This document shows, one piece after another, positions 7,368 to 16,712 of a DNA stretch of 64,000 bases. The stretch spans positions 2,790,001-2,854,000 of the forward strand of contig NZ_CP108067.1 in the NCBI RefSeq assembly GCF_036178145.1, written 5' to 3'. The position numbers and the translations under genes are program-made. The notes beneath the pieces were generated by a model. The model was not told the DNA's origin and did no database searches. It was given only the letters and a program-made list of their open reading frames with translations. The stretch comes from Streptomyces sp. NBC_00273. GTDB lineage: Bacteria; Actinomycetota; Actinomycetes; Streptomycetales; Streptomycetaceae. Position 1 is the stretch's first letter. Each line of letters starts with the position of its first letter.

Positions 7368-7853
7368 GTGCCTGCTCCACGGATGAGCACCACGCCACTG
7401 CCCGGCATCGGGGTCCAGTACGACCTCACCACCCGCGAGCGGCGCCACCTGTCGGTGATCGCCCACCGCGACGGCACCCGTACGGTGAACGTCTACCGCG
7501 CGGACGATCCCGACGCGTGCGCCCAGTCGCTGCACCTGTCCGGGGCCGAAACCACCTCGCTGATCGACGCCCTGATGCCCGCGCACCACAGCCCCAACCT
7601 CCTGCACACCACCGACCTCGGGTTGGTCGCCGAGCGCATCGAGCTGTCGGCGCACTCGTACTGGAACGGCCGGCTGCTGGGCGAGACCCGGATGCGGACG
7701 GAGACGGGCGTCTCCATCGTGGCGGTCCTGCGGCGGGCCGAGGCCCGCCCCTCCCCCGCACCCGACTTCCGCCTCGCCGGCGGGGACACGCTCATCGTGA
7801 TCGGCACCCGCGAGGGCGTCGACGCGGCGGCCTCCATACTCGGACGGGAGTGA
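7368..7853 (+). CDS. Cation:proton antiporter regulatory subunit (TrkA-C / KhtT type)
   Basis: The protein is about 161 residues. The C-terminal half (GVSIVAVLRRAEARPSPAPDFRLAGGDTLIVIGTREGVDAAASIL) is a clear RCK C-terminal (TrkA-C) domain. The N-terminal half (TRERRHLSVIAHRDGTRTVNVY) matches the short companion domain of KhtT-like subunits. The GTG at 7368 has GGGGGG 8 nt upstream; an ATG at 7383 is the alternative. It ends 6 nt before the antiporter gene, which it should gate in response to ligand binding in the cytoplasm. Confidence 0.88.
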   Translation: MPAPRMSTTPLPGIGVQYDLTTRERRHLSVIAHRDGTRTVNVYRADDPDACAQSLHLSGAETTSLIDALMPAHHSPNLLHTTDLGLVAERIELSAHSYWNGRLLGETRMRTETGVSIVAVLRRAEARPSPAPDFRLAGGDTLIVIGTREGVDAAASILGRE

Positions 7854-7859
7854 TCGCCT

Positions 7860-9116
7860 GTGCACTCTGCTCTCTTCCTGATCGAGTTCGGTGCGATCAT
7901 CCTGGGACTGGGTCTGCTGGGCAGGCTCGCCGGGCGCTTCCGCTTCTCCCCGATACCCCTGTACCTGTTGGCCGGTCTCGCCTTCGGCACGGGCGGGTTG
8001 CTGCCCATGGGCGCGAGCGAGGAGTTCGTGGCGATCGGCGCCGAGATCGGCGTCATCCTGCTGCTGCTGATGCTGGGGCTGGAGTACACGGCCACCGACC
8101 TGGTCTCCAACCTCAAGACCCAGTACCCGGCCGGGCTGGTCGACTTCACCCTCAATGCCGTACCCGGCGCGGTCGCCGCGCTGTTGATGGGCTGGGGCCC
8201 GGTGGCCGCCGTGGTCCTGGCGGGGGTCACCTGGATCTCCTCCTCGGGCGTCATCGCGAAGGTGATGGGTGACCTCGGCCGCCTCGGCAACCGCGAGACC
8301 CCGGTCATCCTCAGCGTCCTGGTGCTGGAAGACCTGGCCATGGCCGTCTACCTGCCCATCGTCACCGCGCTGCTGGCCGGGGTCGGCCTCGCGGCCGGCA
8401 GTCTGACCCTGGCGATCGCCCTCGGCGTGGCGGGCGCGGTGCTGTTCGTGGCCGTCCGCTACGGGCGGCTCATCTCCCGGTTCGTCTCCAGCGACGACCC
8501 GGAGAAGCTGCTCCTCGTCGTCCTGGGCCTGACCCTGCTGGTCGCGGGCATCGCCCAGCAGCTGCAGGTGTCCGCCGCGGTCGGCGCGTTCCTGGTCGGC
8601 ATCGCCCTGTCCGGTGAGGTGGCCGAGGGTACGCACACCCTGCTCAGCCCGCTCCGGGACCTGTTCGCCGCGGTGTTCTTCGTCTTCTTCGGCCTGCACA
8701 CCGACCCGGCCAGCATCCCGCCCGTCCTGCTGCCGGCGCTCGCGCTCGCCCTGGTCACCGCCGCCACGAAGATCGCCACCGGGTACTGGGCCGCGAAGCG
8801 CGCCGGAGTCGGGGTCAAGGGCCGCTGGCGGGCCGGCGGAACCCTCGTCGCCCGCGGGGAGTTCTCGATCGTCATCGCCGGTCTCGCCGTCACCGCCGGC
8901 ATCGAACCGGCCCTCGGGCCGCTGGCCACCGCCTACGTGCTGATCCTCGTGGTGATCGGGCCGCTCACCGCCCGCTACACCGAGCCGCTCGCCGCCTGGT
9001 TCCGGGGGCGGCGCACCGTGAGCACCCCGCTGCTCTCGGCCGTGCCCTCCCCCGCGCGGTCCCCGGAGACCGTCGCGGAGCCGGCTCCCGACCAGGATCC
9101 CGCCGGACGGCCGTAG
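7860..9116 (+). CDS. CPA2-family cation:proton antiporter (KefB/KhtU type)
   Basis: This 418-residue protein has about 12 hydrophobic segments starting with LIEFGAIILGLGLLGRLAG. The CPA2 core reads LLLMLGLEYT and VLVLEDLAMAVYLP, the latter with the expected acidic residues in the middle of the bundle. No RCK-N domain is fused on; that role belongs to the separate TrkA-C protein encoded immediately upstream. The family exchanges potassium (or other cation) for protons across the membrane. The start is the GTG at 7860. The C-terminal tail is short and Pro-rich. Confidence 0.92.
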   Translation: MHSALFLIEFGAIILGLGLLGRLAGRFRFSPIPLYLLAGLAFGTGGLLPMGASEEFVAIGAEIGVILLLLMLGLEYTATDLVSNLKTQYPAGLVDFTLNAVPGAVAALLMGWGPVAAVVLAGVTWISSSGVIAKVMGDLGRLGNRETPVILSVLVLEDLAMAVYLPIVTALLAGVGLAAGSLTLAIALGVAGAVLFVAVRYGRLISRFVSSDDPEKLLLVVLGLTLLVAGIAQQLQVSAAVGAFLVGIALSGEVAEGTHTLLSPLRDLFAAVFFVFFGLHTDPASIPPVLLPALALALVTAATKIATGYWAAKRAGVGVKGRWRAGGTLVARGEFSIVIAGLAVTAGIEPALGPLATAYVLILVVIGPLTARYTEPLAAWFRGRRTVSTPLLSAVPSPARSPETVAEPAPDQDPAGRP

Positions 9117-9135
9117 GAGCGGCGGCCGGGCCGTC
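9106..9135. terminator. Inverted repeat between convergent antiporter and small membrane protein genes
   Basis: GACGGCC (9106-9112) and GGCCGTC (9129-9135) are perfect complements. The antiporter stop codon lies in the loop and the stop codon of the convergent gene overlaps the second arm. It is a candidate shared terminator. Confidence 0.45.
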
Positions 9136-9454
9136 AGGGCCGGGCCGCAGGCTTGGACCGGTGGGCCGTACGGGGCTCCGCGCCCAGCCGGTTCACCGCC
9201 AGCGCGGCCACGACCAGCCCGGCCGCCAGCACGAGCCCGTTGGGAAGCGTGACCCCGGCCACCGCGCCCCACAACCCCAGGAACACGGCCAGCCAGGCAC
9301 CGGCCCGCCGGTACGCCCGGGGCAGCTGCGGGCTCTGCGGGCTCTGCGGTGACCGCGGGCCCTGCGGCAGCCTCGGGGGCCTCGGGCGCCCTGCGCCGGG
9401 GCTCCGGTCGGGGCCTTCGGCCCTCGTATCGTCGGATCGCGGCATGCGCGGCAC
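9134..9454 (-). CDS. Small membrane protein of unknown function
   Basis: About 106 residues. A charged, Pro-rich N-terminal half contains a short PQSPQSPQLP repeat, followed by two predicted membrane helices (AWLAVFLGLWGAVAGVTL and GLVLAAGLVVAALAVNRLG). I chose the GTG at 9454 because AGGAG lies 7 nt upstream; longer frames exist. The gene is convergent with the antiporter. I do not recognise a family and it may be lineage-specific. Confidence 0.55.
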   Translation of the reverse strand: MPRMPRSDDTRAEGPDRSPGAGRPRPPRLPQGPRSPQSPQSPQLPRAYRRAGAWLAVFLGLWGAVAGVTLPNGLVLAAGLVVAALAVNRLGAEPRTAHRSKPAARP

Positions 9455-9763
9455 GACCCCGCTCCTCTCCGTCGACCGGGCGACGGCGCGGGAGCGGGCT
9501 CCCCGCGGGGGCGCGGGCCGCTCCACGTCAACGCCGTCGGGACATGGGGGTGTTCGCCGTCCGGGCGGGTCCGCGAAGCGGCCGGCGGCCGGACCTCGCA
9601 GCGGGCGGGCGGCGCGCGGGGCGCCACGGGCCCGGGGGGCTCCGGACGGTGGCCGGGAGGGGCTTCGCGGACACCTCTAGCATCGCCCGGCCCACCGCCG
9701 CCGCACATCGGGGCCGGCACCCATCTTGGGCACCCCTCTTCGGCACCCGCCCTTCGGCACCGG
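9455..9763. other. 309-bp intergenic spacer
   Basis: The stretch lies between the small membrane protein gene and the end of hypE. It is very GC-rich, with repeated TTCGGCACC-like runs close to hypE (9737-9770). I see no convincing gene or RNA. Confidence 0.5.
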
Positions 9764-10825
9764 TCAGCAGATGCGCGGCAACTGCTCCCCGATCGGCAGG
9801 TCGACCACGCGGGTGCCGCCGAGGGCGGTGCGGGCCACGACCAGGCCCGGGTGGGCGTCGACGGCCTCACCGATCACCGCCGCGTGGCGGCCCAGCGGAT
9901 GGGCGCGCATGGCGTCGAGGACGGCGTCGGCGTGCTCGCGGGGCACGAAGGCGACCAGCTTGCCCTCGTTGGCCACGTAGAGCGGGTCGAGCCCGAGGAT
10001 CGCACAGGCGTTGGCGACGGCCGCGGGGACCGGGACGCGGCCCTCGTGGATCACGACACCGGTGCCCGAGGCGGCCGCGATCTCGTTCAGGGAGGCCGCC
10101 AGACCGCCCCGGGTGGGGTCGCGCAGGACGTGGAGGTCCGGGGTGACCGCGAGCATGCTCCGGACGAGGCCGCCCAGGGCCGCGCAGTCGCTCTGGACGT
10201 CCACGCCGAATTCGAGTCCCTCGCGGACACTCATGATCGCCACGCCGTGGAGACCGATCTCACCGCTGACGATGACGACGTCTCCGGGTACGACGCGCTG
10301 CGGGCGCAGGTCCACCCCGTCGGGGATGACGCCGATGCCCGCGGTGTTGATGTAGATGCCGTCCCCGTGGCCCGCTTCCACGACCTTGGTGTCGCCGGTC
10401 GCGACCTCCACGCCCGCGGCGCGCGCGGCCGCGCCCATGGCCTCGGCCACGCGCGCCACCACCGACATCTCGACGCCCTCCTCCAGGATGAACCCGCAGG
10501 ACAGGTACTCCGCTTCGGCTCCGCTCATGGCCAGGTCGTTGACCGTGCCGTTGACCGCGAGGTCGCCGATGGAGCCGCCGGGGAAGAACAGCGGCCGCAC
10601 CACGTAGGAGTCGGTGGAGAAGGCCAGCCGGACCCCGCCCAGGGAGACGGCCGCGGAGTCCCCGAGCTGGGCGAGCACGTCACCGCCGAAGGCCGGGGCG
10701 AAGAGGTGCTGGACCAACTCGGCGGAGAGTGCTCCCCCGCCGCCGTGGCCCATCACCACGCGGGGGCGGTCGCGCAGCGGGGCCGGGCAGGTCCAGCCCG
10801 TGACGTCGAGTGCGGTGTCAGACAA
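9764..10825 (-). CDS. hypE: Carbamoyl dehydratase HypE
   Basis: This 353-residue AIR-synthase-like enzyme has the HGGGG opening ([12 protein letters not shown]), the ATP-site segments [13 protein letters not shown] and [13 protein letters not shown], and ends in PRIC. The final Cys is the residue that receives the carbamoyl group from HypF and is dehydrated to the thiocyanate that supplies the Fe cyanide ligands. The start appears to be a TTG at 10825 with GGAGG 9 nt upstream, overlapping the end of hypD by 8 nt. It is the last gene of the hyp operon. Confidence 0.96.
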   Translation of the reverse strand: MSDTALDVTGWTCPAPLRDRPRVVMGHGGGGALSAELVQHLFAPAFGGDVLAQLGDSAAVSLGGVRLAFSTDSYVVRPLFFPGGSIGDLAVNGTVNDLAMSGAEAEYLSCGFILEEGVEMSVVARVAEAMGAAARAAGVEVATGDTKVVEAGHGDGIYINTAGIGVIPDGVDLRPQRVVPGDVVIVSGEIGLHGVAIMSVREGLEFGVDVQSDCAALGGLVRSMLAVTPDLHVLRDPTRGGLAASLNEIAAASGTGVVIHEGRVPVPAAVANACAILGLDPLYVANEGKLVAFVPREHADAVLDAMRAHPLGRHAAVIGEAVDAHPGLVVARTALGGTRVVDLPIGEQLPRIC

Positions 10826-11978
10826 CGGGGCTCGCCTCCAGCGGGGCGCTCGCAGCGGTCGGGGCGGTCGCGGCGGCGGGCACGGTTCCCAGCTCCAGCC
10901 GCCGGTAGAGGTAGTACGCGGCGCAGGCGCCCTCGCTGGAGACCATGGTGGCGCCGAGCGGGCTGCGCGGGGTGCACAGCGTGCCGAAGGCCTCGCACTC
11001 GTGCGGTTTCAGCAGCCCCTGGAGCACCTCGCCGCTGCGGCACTCGGCCGGTTCACGGGTGTTGATGCCGGTGACCGAGAAGCGGTGTTCGGCGTCGAAG
11101 TCCCGGTAGCGCTCCGATAGCCGCCAGCCGCTGTCGGGGATGACGCCGATGCCCCGCCAGGCCCGGTCGGTGACCTCGAAGACGTCCTCCAGCATGGCGA
11201 GGGCGGCCGGGTTGCCCTCGGGGCGCACGGCGCGCGCGTAGGCGTTGTCGACGGTGTGTTCGCCGCGCTCCAGCTGCCGTACGGCCCGGCGTACGCCTTC
11301 CAGGATGTCCAGCGGTTCAAAGCCCGTCACCACGATCGGCACCCGGTGGCGCGCGGCCAGTTCGGGGTACTCGCGCACGCCCATCACGCTGCACACGTGC
11401 CCGGCGGCGAGGAAGCCCTGGACCCGGCAGCTCGGCGACTGCATGATCGCCTCGATCGCCGGGGGCACCCGGACGTGGGAGACCAGCAGGCTGAAGTTGG
11501 GGATGCCCAGCTTCTTCGCCTGGTGGACGGTCATGGCGTTGGGCGGCGCCGTGGTCTCGAAGCCGATGCCGAAGAAGACCACCTGGTGCTTCGGGTTCTC
11601 CTGGGCGATCCGCAGCGCGTCGAGCGGGGAGTAGACGACGCGTACGTCGCCGCCCTCGCTGCGCACCTGGAACAGGTCGCGCCCGGTCCCGGGCACCCGG
11701 AGCATGTCCCCGAAGGAACAGAAGATCACATCGGGCCGGGAGGCGATCTCCAGCGCCTTGTCGATGACCTCCAGCGGGGTGACGCACACCGGGCAGCCCG
11801 GGCCGTGAATCAACTCCACTAGTTCCGGCAGCAGTTGATCGATCCCGTGTCGGATGATGGTGTGGGTCTGGCCGCCGCACACCTCCATCAGGGCCCAGGG
11901 GCGGGTCACGGTGGCGTGGATGTCGTCCAGCAGCCGGCGGGCGAGGGCGGGGTCCTGGAACTCCTCGATGTACTTCAC
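10818..11978 (-). CDS. hypD: Hydrogenase Fe(CN)2CO cofactor scaffold HypD
   Basis: This 386-residue protein shows the expected HypD motifs: [10 protein letters not shown] near residue 37, [10 protein letters not shown] near residue 65 and a C-terminal cysteine set ([29 protein letters not shown]) that binds the [4Fe-4S] cluster. With HypC it assembles the Fe(CN)2CO unit. The GTG at 11978 overlaps the hypC stop codon and has an AGGAGG site upstream. A much longer open frame runs upstream through hypC, hypF and hypB, but it is not translated as one protein. Confidence 0.96.
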   Translation of the reverse strand: MKYIEEFQDPALARRLLDDIHATVTRPWALMEVCGGQTHTIIRHGIDQLLPELVELIHGPGCPVCVTPLEVIDKALEIASRPDVIFCSFGDMLRVPGTGRDLFQVRSEGGDVRVVYSPLDALRIAQENPKHQVVFFGIGFETTAPPNAMTVHQAKKLGIPNFSLLVSHVRVPPAIEAIMQSPSCRVQGFLAAGHVCSVMGVREYPELAARHRVPIVVTGFEPLDILEGVRRAVRQLERGEHTVDNAYARAVRPEGNPAALAMLEDVFEVTDRAWRGIGVIPDSGWRLSERYRDFDAEHRFSVTGINTREPAECRSGEVLQGLLKPHECEAFGTLCTPRSPLGATMVSSEGACAAYYLYRRLELGTVPAAATAPTAASAPLEASPVV

Positions 11979-12334
11979 GGCTGGACTTCCTCCTGCGGTG
12001 CGGCGAGGACGGGCGTGGGTTCGGGTTCGGGACCGGGATCGTCGGCGAAGGGCCAGGGATCGCCGCCGGCCGCGGCGGCCTGCTCCCACGGATCGCCGAA
12101 CTCCTCCTGCAACATCCCGAGTTGCGCGAAGAGTTCGAGGGTCTGCTTGGCCGACTCCTCGTCGAGGCGCTGGAGGGCGAAGCCCACGTGGACGATGGCG
12201 TACTCGCCCACCTGGAGGTCCGGCAGGTACTCCAGGCACACCTCCTTCTGCACACCGCCGAAGTCGACGGTGGCCATGCGGGTGCCGTCCTTCTCCCCGA
12301 TGTCGAGCACTCTGCCGGGCACCGCCAAGCACAT
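11975..12334 (-). CDS. hypC: Hydrogenase assembly chaperone HypC with extended C-terminus
   Basis: It begins [12 protein letters not shown], with the essential Cys2 that binds the iron unit, and continues with the beta-barrel core [32 protein letters not shown]. Typical HypC proteins are roughly 75-90 residues; this one has 119. The extra tail is acidic and Pro-rich (GDPWPF, then a PEPEP run from a small hexanucleotide-like repeat near 12010). The tail may be a docking or solubility extension. The gene overlaps hypD by 4 bp. Confidence 0.95.
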   Translation of the reverse strand: MCLAVPGRVLDIGEKDGTRMATVDFGGVQKEVCLEYLPDLQVGEYAIVHVGFALQRLDEESAKQTLELFAQLGMLQEEFGDPWEQAAAAGGDPWPFADDPGPEPEPTPVLAAPQEEVQP

Positions 12335-12370
12335 GGGCTTCTCCTTGCTGTGGGTGTGTCAGGGGGCGTG

Positions 12371-14695
12371 TCAGGGGGTGTGGTGCGCGGCGGCCACCAT
12401 GAGCTGGCCGAGGGACAGCCCGCCGTCGTTCGGGGGGACCCGGCCGTGCCGCAGGACGGTGAATCCGGCGGCGCCGAGGCGCCGGGCGCACGCCGAGGAG
12501 AGCAGGGTGTTGGCGAAGACCCCGCCGGTCAGGGCGACGGTGTCCAGGTCGTGCCGCTCGCGCGCGAGCGAGCAGAGCGTGGCGACGAGGGCGGCGACAC
12601 CGGTGTGGAAGCGGGCGGCGATCAGCGCCGGGTCCGTGCCGGCGCGGACGTCGGCCACCACGGCGGCCAGTACGGGCGCCGGATCGGCGATGACCGGACC
12701 GCCGTCGGGGCCGGGCGCCTCGTGCAGGCCGAAGGCGTAGCCGGGTCCGGAATCGGCTCCGCTCGCGCCCAGCGCCGCACCCTCCAACTCGATGGCGGCC
12801 TGCGCCTCGTAGCCGGCCAGGTGGCAGATGCCGGCCAGGGAGGAGACGGCGTCGAAGAGGCGGCCCATGCTGGAAGTCGGGACGCAGTTCAGCCCCCGTT
12901 CCAACTGGCGTTCCAACAGTGCGAGTTCTCCCGGCGGACAGGCGGCCGCGCAGGGCAGCTCCGGGGTCCGGTCGATGCCCGCGGCCCGCAGATGGGACAG
13001 TGCCATGCGGTACGGGCGGTGCACCGCGGCGTCGCCGCCCGGCAGCGGGACGTAGGCGAGGTGGGCGAACCGGGTGAACCCGGCGTAGTCGGCGAGGAGG
13101 ACCTCGCCGCCCCACACGGCGCCGTCGTCGCCGTAGCCGGTGCCGTCGAAGGCGACCCCGATCACCGGGCGGCCGGCGCCCCGGCCGTGTTCCGCCAGGG
13201 TGGAGGCGATGTGCGCGTGGTGGTGCTGGACGCGGACGAGCGGCCGGGCGCCCGCGGCGCGCTCCGCCCACCGGGTGGAGCGGTAGCCGGGGTGCCGGTC
13301 GGCGGCGAGGAGCACGGGGGCGACGCCGGTGATGGACTCCAGCTGCCGCTCGGCGCCGTCGAGGGCGTACTGGGTGGCGAGGTCGTCCATGTCGCCGATG
13401 TGGGCGGACAGCCAGGCCCGGTGCCCTTCGCCGAGGCAGAAGGTGTTCTTCAGGTCCCCGCCCGCGGCGAGGCTCGCGGGGACGGGCACCGGCAGGGTCA
13501 GCGGGAGCGGGGCGTACCCGCGCGAGCGGCGCACGGTCAGCGTCTCGCCGTCGCACACCCGCACCACGGAGTCGTCGCACGGCACGTGGATGGGGCGGTC
13601 GTGCGTGAGCCAGCCGTCGGCGAGGTCGGCGAGCCGCTCCAGGGCCTCGTCGTCGTCGGTGACGATCGGTTCCCCGGCGAGGTTCCCGCTGGTCATGACG
13701 AGCAGCCGGGGTCCCGGGGGGTCCCCGGGCAGGCCGAGCAGCAGGTGGTGGACGGGGGTGTAGGGGAGCATCACGCCGAGGTCGGGAGCGCCGGGGGCGA
13801 CCCCGTCCGGGCCGCCCGCACCGGCGCGCCGGCGGAGCAGCACGATGGGCCGTACGGCGCCGGTGAGCAACTCCCGCTCCTCGGGGCCGATGTGTGCGAA
13901 CCGCTCGACGTCGGCGAGGTCCCGGGCCATCAGGGCGAAGGGCTTGTCCCCGCGCCCCTTGCGCCGGCGCAGCTCGGCCACCGCGCCCGCGTCGGTGGCG
14001 TCGCAGGCCAGGTGGTAGCCGCCCAGGCCCTTGACGGCGAGGATCGCCCCGGCCACCAGGAGCCGCCGGGCCCCGGCCACCGGGTCGGCGCCGGCGCGCT
14101 CGCGGGGCGGCCGCCCGGTGAGCAGCCTGAGGCGGGGGCCGCAGGCCGGGCAGGCGACCGGCTGGGCGTGGAAGCGGCGGTCGGCCGGGTCCCCGTACTC
14201 GCGGGCGCAGTCGGGGCACATGGGGAACGGGGCCATGGTGGTGTGGGCGCGGTCGTACGGCAGCCCGGTGACGATGGTGAAGCGCGGCCCGCAGTGGGTG
14301 CAGGTGATGAAGGGGTGCCGGTGGCGCCGGTCGGCGGAGTCGGCCAGCTCGGAGAGGCAGTCGGTACAGGTGGCCACGTCCGGGGAGACCAGCGTGCGGG
14401 CGGGGCCGCCGGTCCGGGAGGCGATGATGGTGAATCCGGTGCCGCCCGCGACGGGGACCTCCCAGTGGTCGACGGCGTCGACGACGGCCAGCGGGGGTGC
14501 GTCCGCCGCGAGCCGTTCGCAGAACCGCGACACTGCTGCCGGGGCGCCCTCGACCTCCGCGACGACGCCCTCGGGGGTGTTGGTGACGTGCCCGGCCAGG
14601 CCCAGCCCGGTCGCGCGGGTGTAGACGTAGGGTCGGAAGCCGACGCCCTGGACCACGCCCCGGACGGTGACCCGGCGTCGCTGCACCGCCTCCAT
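12371..14695 (-). CDS. hypF: Carbamoyltransferase HypF
   Basis: In order, the protein has an acylphosphatase-like domain ([15 protein letters not shown]), paired zinc fingers ([15 protein letters not shown] and [15 protein letters not shown]), a YrdC/Sua5-like nucleotidyl domain and a Kae1-like C-terminal domain with [14 protein letters not shown]. At 774 residues it is full length. It makes the carbamoyl group from carbamoyl phosphate and ATP and transfers it to the HypE C-terminal Cys. Its ATG shares ATGA with the hypB stop. The 36-bp gap to hypC holds a short tandem duplication (GTGTCAGGGGG twice, about 12356-12379) that includes the hypF stop. Confidence 0.96.
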   Translation of the reverse strand: MEAVQRRRVTVRGVVQGVGFRPYVYTRATGLGLAGHVTNTPEGVVAEVEGAPAAVSRFCERLAADAPPLAVVDAVDHWEVPVAGGTGFTIIASRTGGPARTLVSPDVATCTDCLSELADSADRRHRHPFITCTHCGPRFTIVTGLPYDRAHTTMAPFPMCPDCAREYGDPADRRFHAQPVACPACGPRLRLLTGRPPRERAGADPVAGARRLLVAGAILAVKGLGGYHLACDATDAGAVAELRRRKGRGDKPFALMARDLADVERFAHIGPEERELLTGAVRPIVLLRRRAGAGGPDGVAPGAPDLGVMLPYTPVHHLLLGLPGDPPGPRLLVMTSGNLAGEPIVTDDDEALERLADLADGWLTHDRPIHVPCDDSVVRVCDGETLTVRRSRGYAPLPLTLPVPVPASLAAGGDLKNTFCLGEGHRAWLSAHIGDMDDLATQYALDGAERQLESITGVAPVLLAADRHPGYRSTRWAERAAGARPLVRVQHHHAHIASTLAEHGRGAGRPVIGVAFDGTGYGDDGAVWGGEVLLADYAGFTRFAHLAYVPLPGGDAAVHRPYRMALSHLRAAGIDRTPELPCAAACPPGELALLERQLERGLNCVPTSSMGRLFDAVSSLAGICHLAGYEAQAAIELEGAALGASGADSGPGYAFGLHEAPGPDGGPVIADPAPVLAAVVADVRAGTDPALIAARFHTGVAALVATLCSLARERHDLDTVALTGGVFANTLLSSACARRLGAAGFTVLRHGRVPPNDGGLSLGQLMVAAAHHTP

Positions 14696-15528
14696 CAGCG
14701 GGTCTGCGCGGCCGTGTGGACGTGCGGGTGCGGGTGCTCGTGATCGTGGCCCTGGTCGAGGTCCTCGTCGTGATCGTGCTCGTGACCGTGCTCGTGGTCA
14801 TGCTCGTGGTCGTGGTCGTGGCCGTGCGCGTGCGCCTGCTGCTGACGGGCCATCACCGGTGTGTGCGTACGGGTACCGGACCCGGCCGCCAGCGCCCGGT
14901 CGAGCAGGACGCCCAGGCCCGTGCCCGCCCGCGCCGAGGTGAGCACCACCTCCACCCCGGGGTTGACCTGCTCGACGTTGGCGCGGAAGGCCGCCTCGTC
15001 GAACTCGACGGCCCGCGCGATGTCGGTCTTGGTGACCACCACCAGCTGGGCCAGCCCGAAGGCGGTCGGATACTTCAGCGGCTTGTCCTCGCCCTCGGTC
15101 ACCGAGGCGAGCACCACCCGCAGCGATTCCCCCAGGTCGTAGCCGGCCGGGCAGACCAGGTTGCCCACGTTCTCCACGAAGAGCAGCCGGGTGTCCTCGG
15201 GCAGCCAGCCGTCCAGGTGCCGGCCGAGCATCGCGGCCTCCAAGTGGCACAGCCCGTCGGTGAGGACCTGCTTGACCGGTACGCCCGAACGGGCCAGCCG
15301 CAGCGCGTCGTTCTCGGTGGCCAGGTCGGCCGTCAGCGCCGCCACGGCCACGCCCCGCTCCCGCGCGAGGAGCAGTTCGCGCTCCAGCAGCGCCGTCTTG
15401 CCACTGCCGGGGCTGGAGAGCAGGTTGACCACCGTCGTACCGCGCGCGGTGAGTTCGGTGCGCAGGACCCGGGCGGTGGCGTCGTTCTTGGCGAGCACCG
15501 CCTGCCGCAGATCGACCGTTCGGCACAT
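14695..15528 (-). CDS. hypB: Nickel-inserting GTPase HypB with C-terminal histidine-rich tail
   Basis: This SIMIBI-class GTPase has the P-loop SSPGSGKT near residue 39, the metal-site segment [28 protein letters not shown] (switch II region) and VVTKTDIA (guanine specificity). After the G domain come about 50 residues rich in His-Asp/His-Glu pairs, with 17 His within about 40 residues. In many proteobacterial HypB proteins the His-rich nickel-storage stretch is at the N-terminus; here that end is short and the stretch is C-terminal. It inserts nickel with HypA. It starts 4 bp after hypA ends. Confidence 0.96.
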   Translation of the reverse strand: MCRTVDLRQAVLAKNDATARVLRTELTARGTTVVNLLSSPGSGKTALLERELLLARERGVAVAALTADLATENDALRLARSGVPVKQVLTDGLCHLEAAMLGRHLDGWLPEDTRLLFVENVGNLVCPAGYDLGESLRVVLASVTEGEDKPLKYPTAFGLAQLVVVTKTDIARAVEFDEAAFRANVEQVNPGVEVVLTSARAGTGLGVLLDRALAAGSGTRTHTPVMARQQQAHAHGHDHDHEHDHEHGHEHDHDEDLDQGHDHEHPHPHVHTAAQTR

Positions 15529-15531
15529 GGT

Positions 15532-15927
15532 TCAGGCCTCCTTGGGAATCGGTTCGCGGGTAGCTGCACCGGCGGGGCCGTCTTCCCAGCGCACGCTGAG
15601 GATCTCCAGCTCACGGCCCGACAGCAGTTCCACTTCGGTGGCCCTGCCGCATCCGGGGCAGCACAGTTCGGGGGGCATGCCCACCGCCCAGGTGCCGGGG
15701 CAGGAGCCACAGCGGGCGCGGGCCGTCACGGACTCCGTGACGAGTTCGGCGCCTTCGAGGACCGTTCCGGCGCAGGCCAGTTCGAAACAGAAGGCCAGAG
15801 CATCGGGGACCACGCCCGCCAGCTCACCGACCCGCAGCCGTACGGAGGTCACGGCCTGTGCGCCGCCCGACCGGGCCGCCTCTTCCACCTGGCCCACGAC
15901 GGCCATGGCGATCGACATCTCGTGCAT
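15532..15927 (-). CDS. hypA: Nickel metallochaperone HypA
   Basis: This protein begins MHEMSIA; His2 is the conserved nickel ligand and fixes the start at 15927. The zinc site reads CGSCPGTW...CCPGCGRAT. The length, 131 residues, is slightly above the usual 115-120, with a short C-terminal extension. It delivers nickel with HypB to the large-subunit precursor. The only ribosome-site candidates (AGGA and GGAG) lie in the arm of a long stem-loop that ends one base before the ATG, so translation of hypA is likely to be controlled by RNA structure. Confidence 0.95.
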   Translation of the reverse strand: MHEMSIAMAVVGQVEEAARSGGAQAVTSVRLRVGELAGVVPDALAFCFELACAGTVLEGAELVTESVTARARCGSCPGTWAVGMPPELCCPGCGRATEVELLSGRELEILSVRWEDGPAGAATREPIPKEA

Positions 15928-15928
15928 C

Positions 15929-15973
15929 GGACTCCGTCCTGCCGGGGCTCATTGAACCGGCGGGACGGAGTCC
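15929..15973 (-). promoter_or_regulatory. 17-bp stem-loop occluding the hypA ribosome-binding site
   Basis: Arms at 15929-15945 (GGACTCCGTCCTGCCGG) and 15957-15973 are complementary at 16 of 17 positions, the exception being a possible G-U pair, around an 11-nt loop. In the minus-strand RNA the stem ends 1 nt before the hypA ATG and its 3' arm contains AGGACGGAG. No T-run follows, so it does not look like a standard terminator. It could sequester the ribosome site, mark a processing point or attenuate read-through from the hydrogenase genes. Confidence 0.8.
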
Positions 15974-16065
15974 GTGCGGTCGGGCACGCCGGTGCGCGGC
16001 GCGCCCCGTACGCCATTCGGGCGCCCGGGTGCGCACCTGCACCCGTGGCCGAGCCCGCGGCGGTG

Positions 16066-16170
16066 TCACATCCGGCGCATGCGCAGGTAGCGCCGGAGGT
16101 CGGGGAGGATCTGCAGCAGGACGGCGGTGACGGCGACGGCCGCGGCCCCGCCGATGAAGGCCTTCTTCAC
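16066..16170 (-). CDS. DUF6893-type 34-residue membrane microprotein
   Basis: The 34-residue product opens MKKAFIGGAAAVAVTAVLLQ, then ILPDLRRYLRMRRM: a single hydrophobic helix with a basic cytoplasmic tail. It matches what I recall as the DUF6893 small-protein family found in actinomycete hydrogenase loci. The GTG at 16170 overlaps the stop of the maturation protease gene (GTGA), so it is translated as the last member of that coupled run. Its role is unknown; membrane tethering of the otherwise soluble hydrogenase is one possibility. Confidence 0.8.
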   Translation of the reverse strand: MKKAFIGGAAAVAVTAVLLQILPDLRRYLRMRRM

Positions 16171-16712
16171 GGTGTTCTCCTCAGTTCGCGGCCAGGCCGG
16201 TCGGTTTCGTCGTGGGTCCGGCCGTGGATCAGGTCCAGGGCCGTGCGTACGGCCTCCGGTACGGCGGCGGCCACGGGTGCGCTCAGTCCGATGCCCTCCT
16301 CGATGCCGGCCGGTTCGCAGCCGAGCACCAGCGTGCGCCGCGGCGGGGTGGCTCCGGTCCCGGCGCACAGGGTGTCCAGCAGGGCGAGGACGGCGTCGGG
16401 GGACATGTGGTGGCCGTCGAGGACGGGCGGCGGTGCCCCGGCGCCGGCCGGGCCCGGGCCCGCGCCGCCGTCGGCCTCGATCAGGTAGAGGGTGCCCGGC
16501 TCGCCGCCGCGTGCGGTGGCGTCGACCAGCAGGAGCGTGTCGTAGCCGTCGAGGAGCTGGTAGGCGAGGTGGACGCCGCGCACGCCGAAGTCCACCACCT
16601 CGACCCCGTCGGGCAGGGGGTGCTCGGCCAGCGCCCGTACGGTCTCGACGCCGAAGCCGTCGTCGCCGAGGAAGACGTTGCCGATGCCCGCGATCAGGAC
16701 CCGCTCGTTCAC
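16167..16712 (-). CDS. Hydrogenase maturation endopeptidase (HyaD/HupD/HycI family)
   Basis: This 181-residue protease has the family opening VLIAGIGNVFLGDDGFGVE near the N-terminus, with the acidic nickel-sensing residue of that motif, then VDFGVRGVHLAYQLLDGYD and HHMSPDAVLALL carrying the second metal ligand, and LGCEPAGIEEGIGLS. It removes the C-terminal peptide of the large subunit after nickel insertion; the hhyL product here ends with such an extension. The GTG at 16712 overlaps the preceding gene by 4 bp. A Gly/Pro/Ala-rich insert near residues 105-120 is unusual. Confidence 0.93.
   Translation of the reverse strand: MNERVLIAGIGNVFLGDDGFGVETVRALAEHPLPDGVEVVDFGVRGVHLAYQLLDGYDTLLLVDATARGGEPGTLYLIEADGGAGPGPAGAGAPPPVLDGHHMSPDAVLALLDTLCAGTGATPPRRTLVLGCEPAGIEEGIGLSAPVAAAVPEAVRTALDLIHGRTHDETDRPGRELRRTP

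Noticed and set aside
7158..9272. Long minus-strand open frame opposite the antiporter genes
   Set aside because: It is antisense to clear TrkA-C and KefB-type proteins and has a repetitive Gly/Asp/Gln/Arg composition expected of an antisense frame in high-GC DNA.
12122..14743. 873-codon plus-strand open frame antisense to hypF
   Set aside because: Composition of an antisense frame; hypF is unmistakable on the other strand.
10818..14801. A 1327-codon open frame covering hypD through hypF
   Set aside because: Only its last 386 codons are HypD; the upstream part is the wrong frame of hypC, hypF and hypB and is Arg/Pro/Gly-rich.
14716..14835. Possible CRISPR-like or satellite array
   Set aside because: The periodicity comes from the His-Asp/His-Glu codons of the HypB tail; there are no spacers.
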